Assembly: GCF_000271485.2 (NCBI RefSeq)
Contig: NZ_AKVN02000001.1
Coordinates: 2,257,501 to 2,321,500, forward strand
From: Pelosinus fermentans DSM 17108
GTDB taxonomy: Bacteria > Bacillota > Negativicutes > DSM-13327
Length of the DNA stretch: 64,000 nt
Reading direction: 5' to 3'
The position numbers and the translations under genes are program-made. Below the pieces are notes generated by a model, which did no database searches, was not told the origin of the DNA, and worked only from the letters and a program-made list of their open reading frames with translations. Below are positions 37,293-47,215 of the stretch, piece after piece (positions within the stretch are counted from its first letter, which is position 1; each line of letters begins with the position of its first letter).

Positions 37293-39338
37293 ATGATGGA
37301 TACAAATCAGTATATGGGAATGTTCTTGGAAGAATCTCGAGAACATTTGCAAACGCTTAATAGTTGTGTATTAGATTTAGAAAATGATCCTGAAAACCTA
37401 TCTGTACTTAGCGAAATTTTTCGTAGTGCTCATACAATAAAAGGCATGTCAGCTACTATGGGATTTACAACCATTGCAGAGTTGACACATGAGATGGAAA
37501 ATATTTTGGATTTATTGCGTAAGGGTCAATTAAAGGCAAGTCATGATATTATTGATACTATTTTTAGATGTGTTGATACGTTAGAGCAACTGGTAGAAAG
37601 TGTTGCATCAAATAATGAAAGTTCTATTGACAGCAAGCCATTAATTATTAAGCTTAAAGCCTTAGCTAAAGGAGAGGCTGTTTTAGCTACTTCTGTAAAA
37701 GCAGAAGCCATTAGCATAGCACCAGTGGCGTCTTCTTCAATCGAGCTTAGTGATACAGAAATAGCCGTTATAAAAAAAGCACGTGATCAAGGTATGCAGG
37801 CATACGAGGTACAAGTTTCTTTGCGAGAAGGTTGTCTCTTAAAGTCTGCCCGATCCTATATGGTTATGAATGCATTAGATGAAATTGGTGAAGTAATAAA
37901 AAGTATCCCGGCAGTAGAAGAACTAGAAAAAGAAAATTTTTCCCTTAGCTTCCAAGTGATTGTGATATCGGGTAGTGAGGCAGAGAAAATTCAACACACG
38001 GTATTATCGATTTCAGAGATTGACCAAGCGGTTGTTTTGCCATGTGTATTGCCTAATGATACTAAGGGAGAAGTCAGTGTTCCGAAATCGATAGAACCAA
38101 TGATAAAAAAAGATGACGAAGCTGAGAAAGCCGGAAATGCCCTTGTACATACCCAAACCACTGTAGAAAAGAAAAATAAAAGCGGTCAATCAGTGCGTGT
38201 GGATATTGATAAACTAGATACCTTGTTAAATCTTGTTGGTGAGTTAGTAATTAATAAGACTCGACTGGAGCAAATTGGTCTTACCCATAAGCTAACAGAT
38301 TTAGTAGAAACAATTGAACAAATGGATCGAGTAACCACTGATTTACAGGCTGTCGTCATGAAAGTGCGGATGGTTCCTGTAGGTCAAGTTTTTAACCGTT
38401 TTCCAAGAATGGTTAGAGATTTGTCTCGCGATCTTAATAAGGAGATCAATCTTATCATTCAAGGTGAAGAAACAGAGCTTGATCGTACTGTTATTGATGA
38501 AATTGGTGATCCACTTGTTCATTTATTGCGCAATTCCATTGATCATGGTATTGAGCATCCAAATGAAAGAGAAGAAAAAGGTAAAAATCCTATTGGTGAA
38601 ATTCGCCTGATTGCTCGTCATGAAGGTAATAATGTAATTATTATGGTTGAAGATGATGGCAAGGGGATTAACGCTGATATTATTAAACGTAAGGCTGTTG
38701 AGAAAGGTCTTATCTCTCAAGGTGAGGCTGATGCCATGGACGCCAATGAAGCTGTTCGTTTAGTATTTCTGCCAGGTTTCTCTACAGCTGCCGTAGTTAC
38801 GGATGTTTCTGGGCGCGGTGTAGGTATGGATGCTGTAAAAAATAAAATTGAATCCCTTGGTGGTATGGTCGATGTTGAGACCAAGGTTAATGAAGGCAGC
38901 AAGTTTAAAATTCGGTTGCCGTTAACACTAGCCATTATTCAAGCGTTGTTGGTAAAAGTTTCAGAAGAAATTTATGCAATTCCGTTAGGATCAATTGACA
39001 GTACTATCAATATTGTACCTTCTGACATTAAAACAGTACAAAATAAAGAAGTGATTCTGCTCCGAGGGCAAATTATCCCTATTGTACGTTTAGCAGATGT
39101 GCTTAACATACCTGATTCTGACAACAATCAGCACACGGAAGAAGAATTGTTTGTGGTTATTGTACATATTGGAGAGCAGCGTGCCGGAATTATTGTTGAT
39201 AATTTAATAGGGCAGCAGGAGATTGTAATAAAATCCTTAGGAAAACTTTTAGCCGGAATTAAAATTATTGCTGGTGCAACTATTTTGGGTAATGGTCAAG
39301 TGGCACTTATATTAGATATCGGTTCATTAATCCAATAA
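37293..39338 (+). CDS. cheA: Chemotaxis histidine kinase CheA
   Basis: Receptor-coupled kinase for CheY and CheB. About 681 residues from ATG 37293, since GGAGGTGG (37283-37290) lies just upstream and contains the other candidate start. The P1 Hpt domain has the phosphorylated His47 in FRSAHTIKGMS. P2 is in the middle. P3 begins VRVDIDKLDTLLNLVGELVINKTR. P4 is LVHLLRNSIDHGIE (N box) with DDGKGI and GRGVGMDAV. The CheW-like P5 is at the C terminus. Complete. Confidence 0.96.
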   Translation: MMDTNQYMGMFLEESREHLQTLNSCVLDLENDPENLSVLSEIFRSAHTIKGMSATMGFTTIAELTHEMENILDLLRKGQLKASHDIIDTIFRCVDTLEQLVESVASNNESSIDSKPLIIKLKALAKGEAVLATSVKAEAISIAPVASSSIELSDTEIAVIKKARDQGMQAYEVQVSLREGCLLKSARSYMVMNALDEIGEVIKSIPAVEELEKENFSLSFQVIVISGSEAEKIQHTVLSISEIDQAVVLPCVLPNDTKGEVSVPKSIEPMIKKDDEAEKAGNALVHTQTTVEKKNKSGQSVRVDIDKLDTLLNLVGELVINKTRLEQIGLTHKLTDLVETIEQMDRVTTDLQAVVMKVRMVPVGQVFNRFPRMVRDLSRDLNKEINLIIQGEETELDRTVIDEIGDPLVHLLRNSIDHGIEHPNEREEKGKNPIGEIRLIARHEGNNVIIMVEDDGKGINADIIKRKAVEKGLISQGEADAMDANEAVRLVFLPGFSTAAVVTDVSGRGVGMDAVKNKIESLGGMVDVETKVNEGSKFKIRLPLTLAIIQALLVKVSEEIYAIPLGSIDSTINIVPSDIKTVQNKEVILLRGQIIPIVRLADVLNIPDSDNNQHTEEELFVVIVHIGEQRAGIIVDNLIGQQEIVIKSLGKLLAGIKIIAGATILGNGQVALILDIGSLIQ

Positions 39339-39351
39339 GGAGGAGCAGCGT

Positions 39352-39816
39352 ATGTTGGAAAAAAGTTATGCAAGCAGTGAAGTACAACTAGTTGTTTTTA
39401 AACTAGGTAAAGAAGAATACAGTGTTAGTATTTTGCAAGTGCAAGAAATAAAACGGATTACTGATATTACAAGAGTCCCTCATACACCAGATTATATTAA
39501 AGGTGTAATTAACCTGCGCGGCAGTGTTTTACCAGTTATTGATTTAAAGAAACGCTTGAATTTGCCTCAACAAGTTTTGACAGAAGATACGCGGATTATT
39601 ATTGTCAAAGTAGATGAATTATCGGTTGGTATGATCGTAGATGCTGTCTCAGAAGTTATGACAATTGACCAGGAAAATATTGATTCACCAGATGTTGTAG
39701 CGGGGAGTGTAGCAGCAAGCTATCTCAGTGGAGTAGGCAAATTGGACAATCGATTACTCATTTTATTGAATTTAGAAGAGATTATTGGTGTTGGTCAAGA
39801 AACAAAAGTAGTGTAA
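39352..39816 (+). CDS. cheW: Chemotaxis coupling protein CheW
   Basis: Links CheA to chemoreceptors. The 154-residue single CheW domain has VVFKLGKEEYSVSILQVQEI at about residues 14-33 and PDYIKGVINLRGSVLPVIDL at about 46-65, both conserved in the family. AAGGAGGAG precedes the ATG. It is encoded between cheA and cheC. Confidence 0.96.
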   Translation: MLEKSYASSEVQLVVFKLGKEEYSVSILQVQEIKRITDITRVPHTPDYIKGVINLRGSVLPVIDLKKRLNLPQQVLTEDTRIIIVKVDELSVGMIVDAVSEVMTIDQENIDSPDVVAGSVAASYLSGVGKLDNRLLILLNLEEIIGVGQETKVV

Positions 39817-39844
39817 TTATTGAGTTTAAAATGAGGTGGAACTA

Positions 39845-40465
39845 TTGTCTGATGAAATATTAAAACTATCAATGTTGCAGCTTGATGCATTAAGAGAAAT
39901 TGGCAATGTTGGTGCTGGAAATTCCGCCACAGCATTATCACAAATTATTAATCGTAAAATTGATATGACAGTCCCTAAAATTGCTATTCTTCCTCTCGGG
40001 GAGGTGCCAGATGTAGTTGGTGGTCCAGATGCAATGGTTGCAGGTGTATATTTACGCGTATTTGGTCCTGCTCCCAGTAGTATTTTGTTTTTGTTACCTC
40101 GTGACAGTGCTTTTTATTTAGTCGATATGCTAATGGGGAGAGAGCAAGGGCATACAACCTCATTAAATTCTATGGATGAGTCTGCGTTGATGGAAATCGG
40201 TAATATTCTTGCAGGTGCTTATCTCAATGCGTTGTCCCACTTTACCTCTTTGACCCTATTACCGTCGATTCCAGCCTTGGCAATGGATATGGCTGGAGCT
40301 ATCTTAAGCGTTATTTTGATCCAATTAGGACAAATGGGTGATCATGCACTCGTAATTGAAACCGAATTTACCACTGAGAGTGATGGCGTAAAAGGACATT
40401 TTTTCTTGATCCCTGATCCTGGTTCGTTAAATACCATTTTGGCGGCAATAGGGGTGAAGGAATAA
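39845..40465 (+). CDS. cheC: CheY-P phosphatase CheC
   Basis: Dephosphorylates CheY-P and is stimulated by CheD. 206 residues from TTG 39845 (GAGGTGG just upstream). Two phosphatase motifs, ALREIGNVGAGNSATAL and ALMEIGNILAGAYLNALS, each carry the catalytic Glu and Asn. Stop and the cheD ATG share one base (TAATG), consistent with the known CheC-CheD partnership. Confidence 0.95.
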   Translation: MSDEILKLSMLQLDALREIGNVGAGNSATALSQIINRKIDMTVPKIAILPLGEVPDVVGGPDAMVAGVYLRVFGPAPSSILFLLPRDSAFYLVDMLMGREQGHTTSLNSMDESALMEIGNILAGAYLNALSHFTSLTLLPSIPALAMDMAGAILSVILIQLGQMGDHALVIETEFTTESDGVKGHFFLIPDPGSLNTILAAIGVKE

Positions 40466-40950
40466 TGTCAGAACTAATAAAAGTTGGAATGGCTGATTAC
40501 AAAGTTGGTAGTAACCCCTCTAGTCTTATAAGTTATGGTTTAGGATCTTGTGTTGGCATTGCACTATATGATACAGCTGCTAAAATTGGTGGCTTGGCTC
40601 ATATTATGCTTCCTGATAGTACACAAGCACGTTCAGCTGAAAATCCAGCTAAGTTTGCAAATACGGCTTTGCCTTTGATGTTAGATGAAATGATCAAATT
40701 GGGCGCTGCAAAAAAACGTGTTTTAGCTAAAATTGCTGGTGGAGCTCAAATGTTTACCTTTGCAAATGCAACAGATGTTATGCGTGTTGGTGAGCGTAAT
40801 ACGGAAGCTGTACGTATATTATTAAAAAAAATGGATATTAAAATAATTGCAGATGATACTGGTGGGAATTATGGGCGTACTGTAGTGTTACATTTGGATA
40901 CAGGCATTTATCTCATAAAAACAATTGCTAAAGGTGAAAAAGAACTATAA
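40465..40950 (+). CDS. cheD: Chemoreceptor glutamine deamidase CheD
   Basis: Deamidates receptors and binds CheC. 161 residues. The catalytic Cys lies in YGLGSCVGIALYD (about residue 30), the His in GGLAHIMLPDS (about 47), and the Thr-containing segment in DDTGGNYGRTVVLHLDTG. Complete, coupled to cheC by a 1-bp overlap. Confidence 0.95.
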   Translation: MSELIKVGMADYKVGSNPSSLISYGLGSCVGIALYDTAAKIGGLAHIMLPDSTQARSAENPAKFANTALPLMLDEMIKLGAAKKRVLAKIAGGAQMFTFANATDVMRVGERNTEAVRILLKKMDIKIIADDTGGNYGRTVVLHLDTGIYLIKTIAKGEKEL

Positions 40951-40966
40951 TCAGGGAGGAATGAAG

Positions 40967-41287
40967 GTGCTTAAGTTGCGTACTGCTTTGTGCTTAGCAC
41001 TCATTGTTGGTACCCTGACACTACTAAATGGTGTGTTGCAAGGTGCTAGGTTAGAAACGATTATTTATCGTATCATTGTCTCAGTTGCTATTTTTGGTTT
41101 TATTGGCTATGGCATAGGACTTATAGTGGAAAGATTTTTAAAAAATATTGCTTTAAAGAAGTTAGAAGAAGAGTCTCAAAAGGATAGGCTACAAGAAAAT
41201 GAATCTTCAGATGACATCACCGACAATTCAGAATTTGCTCCTTTTACCTCTACTAGTTTTGAACAAATAACGCGCCCCAAAGAATAA
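40967..41287 (+). CDS. Small two-span membrane protein before fliA
   Basis: About 106 residues from GTG 40967, with GGGAGG (40954-40959) 7 bases upstream; the ATG at 40961 is too close to it. Two hydrophobic segments (TALCLALIVGTLTLLNGVL and IIVSVAIFGFIGYGIGLIV) are followed by an acidic, Ser/Thr-rich tail. No family recognised. A similar small membrane protein lies at this point in related fla/che operons, I believe; that should be searched. Confidence 0.75.
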   Translation: MLKLRTALCLALIVGTLTLLNGVLQGARLETIIYRIIVSVAIFGFIGYGIGLIVERFLKNIALKKLEEESQKDRLQENESSDDITDNSEFAPFTSTSFEQITRPKE

Positions 41288-41318
41288 GATATACGTGGGT
41301 TTATGGGGGTAATCATAG

Positions 41319-42077
41319 ATGTTAGATAATAAGCAAGCTAAATTAGAAGAAATTATGAAATTGTGGTTAGAATATCAGCAAGGTAGAAAAGTGGAAATAC
41401 GAGAAAAGCTGATTGAGTACTACTTATCCTTAGTTAAGTTAGTTGCGAGTCGCATTGCGATTAGCTTACCACAATATGTAGATAAAGACGATTTAATTAG
41501 TAATGGTTTTTTTGGTTTACTTGATGCAATTGAAAAATATGATCCGATGCGGGGAATTAAGTTTGAAACTTATGCTGTTGTTCGTATTCGGGGTTCTATG
41601 CTTGATGCTATTCGTGCACAAGATTGGGTACCAACCAGTATTCGCCAAAAGGCAAAACAATATGAACAAACAGTATCAAAGCTTGAAAATCAATTAGGGC
41701 GTGCTGCTACTGATAATGAAATTGCTGAAGCTCTTAGTATTTCAGTTAATGAACTATATGTTTTATTAAATCAGCTCAATGCTAGTACAATTATGCCTTT
41801 AGATGAATTTATAAAAACAGAAACCTCTTCCGCGCACCTTACGAACCCTTCTGAGCAAATTGAAATAGAAGAAGTAAAGCAAGCCTTAGCCAAAACAATT
41901 GATAAATTACCTGAAAAAGAAAGATTAGTTGTTTCTTTGTACTACTATGAAGGATTAACGTTAAAAGAGATCAGTTTAATTTTGAAATTGTCTGAAGCGC
42001 GTATTTCACAGCTGCATACTAAATCAATTTTCCGATTAAGAGGAGCATTATCACGGATTAAATCAAGTTTTATTTGA
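41319..42077 (+). CDS. fliA: Flagellar sigma factor sigma-28 (FliA/SigD)
   Basis: Directs transcription of late flagellar and chemotaxis genes. 252 residues with region 2 (YVDKDDLISNGFFGLLDAIEKYDPMRGIKFETYAVVRIRGSMLDAIR), region 3 (ATDNEIAEALSISVNELYVL) and region 4 (LPEKERLVVSLYYYEGLTLKEISLILKLSEARISQLH). GGGGGT upstream of ATG. Being inside the operon it controls, its level is tied to completion of this transcript. Confidence 0.96.
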   Translation: MLDNKQAKLEEIMKLWLEYQQGRKVEIREKLIEYYLSLVKLVASRIAISLPQYVDKDDLISNGFFGLLDAIEKYDPMRGIKFETYAVVRIRGSMLDAIRAQDWVPTSIRQKAKQYEQTVSKLENQLGRAATDNEIAEALSISVNELYVLLNQLNASTIMPLDEFIKTETSSAHLTNPSEQIEIEEVKQALAKTIDKLPEKERLVVSLYYYEGLTLKEISLILKLSEARISQLHTKSIFRLRGALSRIKSSFI

Positions 42078-42102
42078 CACCGTTAAGGGGGAATATCAAG
42101 CT

Positions 42103-43731
42103 ATGATTGGTGATGAACACGTTGAAGTTCAAGATGGACAAAAAAATGATAAAATTCCTGGATTTTCAATTGATATCAATGATAGTGGTGTATTTGTAAA
42201 AATACATTCTATTGCAGATGGCACATCTGCTGTAAACGAAATAGCTATATTTGAACAATTAAATAAGCAGGGGGTAACGGATTATAATCGTAGTTTAATC
42301 ATTACTGCCATAAGAGCGGCGGATGATCAGCCGGTAAAGGTAGCAGAAAAGCCTATAGTGGAGCCTCAGCCTGATCCAGAAATCCAGGTGAATTTGGCAC
42401 GTGATAAAATGGAAGCAACTCTAGAAATTGTATTGCCGCCACGATGTACTCCTTTAACCATGGAATCGGTACTTGAGAAAATCAAGACTAGTGGCATTGT
42501 TTTCGGAATTGATGATAAAGCCATTCAGCAGGCCTATGAGTCTCCTGGTACAAAAGTGACATTTGCTTATGGTCAACAACCAATCCATGGTACAAATGCC
42601 CAAATTAAACATCATTTTATACTGGCTGCAAAAAGTCGTCCTCAGGAAATGGAAGATGGTAGTGTAGACTTTAAAAATTTAAATTTGTTTACGACGGTGC
42701 AGCAAGGCGATCTTTTGGCAGAAAAGATTCCAGCGACACCAGGAATTGCTGGAATGGATGTATTGGGTAATAACGTTATTGCAAAACCGGGCAAAGATAT
42801 GCTGCTTCCCATAGGGAAAAATGTAAGTGTTGTAGATACGAATACCATAGTGGCTGATATAGCAGGACAAATTCTGATGATCAATAATAAAATTAATGTG
42901 ATGCCCATTATTGAAATTAAAGAAGATGTAGATGTTTCGACAGGTAATATTGAATTTATCGGTAATGTCACCATACGTGGATCTGTGCAGCCGGGATTCT
43001 CAGTAAAAGCTGAAGGTAATGTGGAAATTTTTGGCACTGTTAGTGGCGGTATTGTAGAAGGAAAGAATGTAGTGATAAAAATGGGCATTCAAGGAATGCA
43101 TCGCGGTTACGTTAAAGCGAAAGAAAACGTAGTTGCTAAGTTTATTGAAAATGCTACTGTTCATGCAGGAGTGGATATTCTGGTTAGTGATGTTATACTT
43201 CATTCTCGGATAACTGCGGGTAAGAAAATATTAGTAGAGGGACGCCGTGGTTTGATTACTGGTGGGACGATTATGGCTGGAGAAGAAATCCGCGCTAAAG
43301 TGATTGGCACTCAGATGTCAACGAGTACAGAACTAGAAGTTGGTGTAAACCCATCACTGCGGGAAGAATATCAACATATACGTCGTGAAATGAAAAAAGT
43401 TGAAATTAACCTTGAACAGGCACAAAAGGCGTTGAGTATTTTGCGATCAATGGATCAACATACGATACCTCCTGAGAAACGAGAAATGCTTTTGAAATTA
43501 ACAAAAGCCCAATTTCATTTAGTAGGACAAGTTGAAACAATGCGTACCCGAATGGTAGCTATTGAAGGTGAGTTCGAAGAAATGCGTGCAGGACGCATAA
43601 AGGTAGCTGATATTATGTATCCTGGAGTTAAAGTTGTAATCGGTACGTTGGTTAAGCCAATACGGGATAGTTTAAAATTTAGCTCTTTATATGCAGAAGA
43701 TGGTGAAATAAAAATCGGTACCTTTAAATAA
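42103..43731 (+). CDS. FapA family protein (DUF342)
   Basis: 542 residues with the FapA/DUF342 beta-helix core (GNVTIRGSVQPGFSVKAEGNVEIFGTVSGG, about 286-315, shown here as adjacent blocks) and a C-terminal coiled coil (REEYQHIRREMKKVEINLEQ). The N-terminal half has the flagellar-assembly-protein A domain. It commonly follows fliA in clostridia and Negativicutes. The function is not established; it may be a polymer-forming cytoskeletal-type protein. Confidence 0.85.
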   Translation: MIGDEHVEVQDGQKNDKIPGFSIDINDSGVFVKIHSIADGTSAVNEIAIFEQLNKQGVTDYNRSLIITAIRAADDQPVKVAEKPIVEPQPDPEIQVNLARDKMEATLEIVLPPRCTPLTMESVLEKIKTSGIVFGIDDKAIQQAYESPGTKVTFAYGQQPIHGTNAQIKHHFILAAKSRPQEMEDGSVDFKNLNLFTTVQQGDLLAEKIPATPGIAGMDVLGNNVIAKPGKDMLLPIGKNVSVVDTNTIVADIAGQILMINNKINVMPIIEIKEDVDVSTGNIEFIGNVTIRGSVQPGFSVKAEGNVEIFGTVSGGIVEGKNVVIKMGIQGMHRGYVKAKENVVAKFIENATVHAGVDILVSDVILHSRITAGKKILVEGRRGLITGGTIMAGEEIRAKVIGTQMSTSTELEVGVNPSLREEYQHIRREMKKVEINLEQAQKALSILRSMDQHTIPPEKREMLLKLTKAQFHLVGQVETMRTRMVAIEGEFEEMRAGRIKVADIMYPGVKVVIGTLVKPIRDSLKFSSLYAEDGEIKIGTFK

Positions 43732-43775
43732 TAGTATAATTGGATTTTTTGTATCACGTATAAGGTGGTGGGAAA

Positions 43776-44111
43776 ATGTCTATTAATCCAATAGAGTTGC
43801 AAGTGTTGATTCCAAAAGCTACTGAAGTAGGTAAGGCTCAAAATCTTGCCAATCGTCAAGAGACTCTACAGCAGCAACATGTTGCTGCGCAATGGAATGA
43901 TATTTCTACAAATCGTCAGCACCAGGTACAAAGTACAGCTAAAAATGAAGGCGGTAAAGTTGGACGCGAGAAGGAATCTAAGGAAGAGAAGCATTCTCCG
44001 AAGGAACAAAGCCCTAGGCAGAATGATGAGAGCAGTACTGAGAAAGACAAGGTAAATCGGGCTTCTAATAATGATCCCGTTCGGGGTCATAATATTGATA
44101 TAAAAACATGA
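43776..44111 (+). CDS. Hypothetical charged protein, flagellar operon end
   Basis: 111 residues. The first 45 (INPIELQVLIPKATEVGKAQ, QQQHVAAQWNDIS) look folded or helical; the rest is Lys/Glu/Ser-rich and probably disordered. No membrane span or known motif. AAGGTGGTGG precedes the ATG. It lies between fapA and the SwrB-like gene and is presumably co-transcribed. Function unknown. Confidence 0.7.
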   Translation: MSINPIELQVLIPKATEVGKAQNLANRQETLQQQHVAAQWNDISTNRQHQVQSTAKNEGGKVGREKESKEEKHSPKEQSPRQNDESSTEKDKVNRASNNDPVRGHNIDIKT

Positions 44112-44150
44112 AACAATGTTGTTGTTATCGAGAACTGATGAGGTGAGAGT

Positions 44151-44699
44151 ATGTTTTCTAATCTTTTTATTGTTGTACTAGTTATTATATTTCTTATTGT
44201 TTTTGTGTTGTATAAGCGACAAATGCTGTTAAACTTATTTTCTCTTACGGTTGCATCTTCTGCGACTCAATTTCAAGAGCAGATAGAAGAAACAGCTGAT
44301 GTTGTCATTCAACGACTGGAAGAAAAAATTCGTTGCTTAGAAGATATTTTATTAGCTGCTGATGTAAAGATTGCGGGATTAGATAAAAAAATTATGATGG
44401 CGGAAAAGCTTTTAGATGAAGAGATTAAGGATGATCATTTGTTTCGAAAGTTGTCGAATTTTTCAGAAAAAAAGAAAGAAGAAAATATAGAAATCTTTTC
44501 TCATCAACTAAATCCAATACAAGAGCCTATAGATAAAAACGATAAGGTGATAGATAATGATAAAGAAATCATGCGTAACCATAAGCGTAGCTCTGTATTA
44601 GCTTTGGCTGAACAAGGATATAGTAGCGTTGAAATTGCAAAAACGACAGGAATAAGTAAAAGTGAAATCATTCTGCTACTGCAGTTACATAAAAAGTAA
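44151..44699 (+). CDS. SwrB-position membrane protein with C-terminal helix-turn-helix
   Basis: 182 residues: one N-terminal membrane span (FIVVLVIIFLIVFVLYK), a coiled-coil region (EQIEETADVVIQRLEEKIRC), an acidic linker, and a C-terminal HTH-like segment VLALAEQGYSSVEIAKTTGI SKSEIILLL. This layout (DUF6115-like) and the place between fliA and rpsB match Bacillus swrB/ylxL, which activates the flagellar export gate. Homology to SwrB is inferred from layout, not from clear sequence identity. Last gene of the fla/che operon. Confidence 0.75.
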   Translation: MFSNLFIVVLVIIFLIVFVLYKRQMLLNLFSLTVASSATQFQEQIEETADVVIQRLEEKIRCLEDILLAADVKIAGLDKKIMMAEKLLDEEIKDDHLFRKLSNFSEKKKEENIEIFSHQLNPIQEPIDKNDKVIDNDKEIMRNHKRSSVLALAEQGYSSVEIAKTTGISKSEIILLLQLHKK

Positions 44700-44738
44700 G
44701 TGAAATATTAAAAAAATACAAAGATCTTGTATAATATC

Positions 44739-44767
44739 TTGTTATATAAAAATAACTATGATATAAT
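44739..44767 (+). promoter_or_regulatory. Promoter of rpsB-tsf
   Basis: TTGTTA (44739-44744), 17-bp spacer, TATAAT (44762-44767) with extended TGA before it. It places the start of transcription about 105-110 bp before the rpsB ATG, leaving a structured leader. Confidence 0.65.
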
Positions 44768-44788
44768 GATTCGTATTGTAAATCCACA

Positions 44789-44855
44789 CGCAATCCAATT
44801 TTATTTACTGTGCTAACAATAATATGTTGGTGATAAATGAAAGATGCGGATTGCG
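44789..44855 (+). promoter_or_regulatory. Structured 5' leader of rpsB
   Basis: CGCAATCC (44789-44796) pairs exactly with GGATTGCG (44848-44855). Inside it, TTTAT pairs with ATAAA and CTAACA with TGTTGG around a small loop. The hairpin ends about 16 bp before the AGGAGG of rpsB. The layout suggests an autoregulatory site for ribosomal protein S2, but it was not compared with any known leader model. Confidence 0.5.
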
Positions 44856-44881
44856 GCGGTAATTTAACAGGAGGTGTAAGT

Positions 44882-45583
44882 ATGTCAGTAATTTCTATGA
44901 AACAGCTTTTAGAAGCAGGTGTTCATTTCGGACATCAAACTAGAAGGTGGAACCCTAAAATGGCTCCTTATATTTTTACGGAGCGTAATGGTATCTACAT
45001 AATTGACTTGCAAAAAACAGTCAAGAAAGTGGAAGATGCCTATAATTTTGTGCGTGAAATTGCACAAGATAAAACAATTTTATTTGTTGGAACAAAAAAA
45101 CAAGCTCAAGATGCAGTAAAAGAAGAAGCAGTTAGAAGCAACATGTACTACATTAATGAAAGATGGCTCGGTGGCATGTTGACAAACTTTCAGACCATTC
45201 AAAAACGTATTGGACGTTTAAAAGAATTGGAGAAAATGGAAGAAGAAGGGCTGTTTGAAGTACTGTCTAAAAAGGAAGTTATTACTCTTCGTCATGAGAT
45301 GGAAAGATTACAAAAGTTCCTTGGCGGTATTAAAAATATGACTAAATTACCAGGAGCATTATTTATTATTGATCCTCGTAAAGAACGCATTGCTGTTGCT
45401 GAAGCAAAGAAGCTTGGTATACCTATTGTAGCGATTGTGGATACTAATTGTGATCCAGATGAAATTGACTATGTCATTCCAGGCAATGATGATGCTATTC
45501 GTGCTGTTAAATTGCTTACAGCTAAAATGGCAGATGCTGTTTTGGAAGCTAGACAAGGTGAACAAGTAGAAGAAGCTGAGTAA
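44882..45583 (+). CDS. rpsB: 30S ribosomal protein S2
   Basis: Small-subunit protein of 233 residues. [24 protein letters not shown] at the start and [26 protein letters not shown] near the end are S2 signatures. I chose ATG 44882 because AGGAGGTG lies 6-8 bases upstream; the frame is open back to 44837 but those codons are leader sequence. First gene of rpsB-tsf-pyrH-frr. Confidence 0.97.
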   Translation: MSVISMKQLLEAGVHFGHQTRRWNPKMAPYIFTERNGIYIIDLQKTVKKVEDAYNFVREIAQDKTILFVGTKKQAQDAVKEEAVRSNMYYINERWLGGMLTNFQTIQKRIGRLKELEKMEEEGLFEVLSKKEVITLRHEMERLQKFLGGIKNMTKLPGALFIIDPRKERIAVAEAKKLGIPIVAIVDTNCDPDEIDYVIPGNDDAIRAVKLLTAKMADAVLEARQGEQVEEAE

Positions 45584-45593
45584 TTGTATTTAG

Positions 45594-45638
45594 ATAAAGG
45601 TAAGGGGAAAAATAATACTTTTCCCTCTTACCTTTAAT
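45594..45638 (+). terminator. Hairpin between rpsB and tsf
   Basis: AAAGGTAAGGGGAAAA pairs with TTTTCCCTCTTACCTTT around a short loop (one bulge). It is followed by AATAATAGATAG rather than a T-run. It is probably an RNA-processing or attenuation element that sets the rpsB:tsf ratio, not a full terminator. Confidence 0.5.
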
Positions 45639-45660
45639 AATAGATAGGGGGACTTTATAT

Positions 45661-46308
45661 ATGGTAACTGCTGAAATGGTAAAAGAATTGCGCCAACGTT
45701 CTGGTGCAGGCATGATGGATTGCAAAAAAGCCTTAACTGAAACAAAAGGTAATCTTGATGAAGCCATTGACTATTTACGTGAAAAAGGCTTAGCAGCTGC
45801 TGCTAAAAAAGCAGACCGAATTGCTTCGGAAGGTGTTATTGAGGCTTACATACATGGTGGCGGACGTATTGGTGTAATGGTTGAAATCAATTGTGAAACT
45901 GACTTTGTTGCAAAAACAGATAAATTCAAAGATTTAGCAAGAGATATTGCAATGCAAATTGCTGCTACGAATCCCACATGTGTACGTCGTGAAGAAGTAC
46001 CTGTAGAAGTGTTAGAGCATGAAAAAGAAATTCTTAAGGCTCAGGCTCTAAATGAAGGTAAGCCTGCCAATATTGTGGAAAAAATGATTACAGGCAGGGT
46101 TGAAAAATATTACAAAGAAGTCTGTCTAATGGAACAAGTTTTTATTAAAAATCCAGATCAGACAATTACTCAACTTATTAATGAAAATATCTCTAAAATT
46201 GGTGAGAATATCTCCATTCGCAGATTTACCAGATATCAGCTTGGTGAAGGCATCGAGAAAAAAAGCAATGATTTTGCTGCTGAAGTAATGGCTGCTGTTA
46301 AAAAATAA
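45661..46308 (+). CDS. tsf: Elongation factor Ts
   Basis: Exchanges GDP for GTP on EF-Tu. The 215-residue protein has N-terminal [22 protein letters not shown] (about 8-29) with the conserved DCKKAL, and the core [16 protein letters not shown] (about 80-95) that contacts EF-Tu. This is the short Firmicutes form. GGGGG precedes the ATG. A terminator follows. Confidence 0.97.
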   Translation: MVTAEMVKELRQRSGAGMMDCKKALTETKGNLDEAIDYLREKGLAAAAKKADRIASEGVIEAYIHGGGRIGVMVEINCETDFVAKTDKFKDLARDIAMQIAATNPTCVRREEVPVEVLEHEKEILKAQALNEGKPANIVEKMITGRVEKYYKEVCLMEQVFIKNPDQTITQLINENISKIGENISIRRFTRYQLGEGIEKKSNDFAAEVMAAVKK

Positions 46309-46337
46309 GAGAACACTGCAGTGTTCTCTTATTTTTA
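46308..46337 (+). terminator. Intrinsic terminator after tsf
   Basis: AAGAGAACACTGCAGTGTTCTCTT is a perfect palindrome (12-bp arms; in practice a 10-bp stem with a 4-base loop) followed by ATTTTT. It ends the rpsB-tsf transcript, so pyrH needs a promoter in the 150 bp that follow; I see no convincing one. Confidence 0.8.
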
Positions 46338-46415
46338 AGGAATCAGAGTATATTAAATTTTGATTTCAAATGAGGAAGGACAAAGCTTATTTCTATATCT
46401 TATCAGATAAGGTAA

Positions 46416-47213
<798 letters not shown>

Positions 47214-47215
47214 AA

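Noticed and set aside
42642..43088. 148-codon minus-strand open frame
   Set aside because: Lies wholly within fapA, which has clear family sequence. No start signal and no recognisable product.
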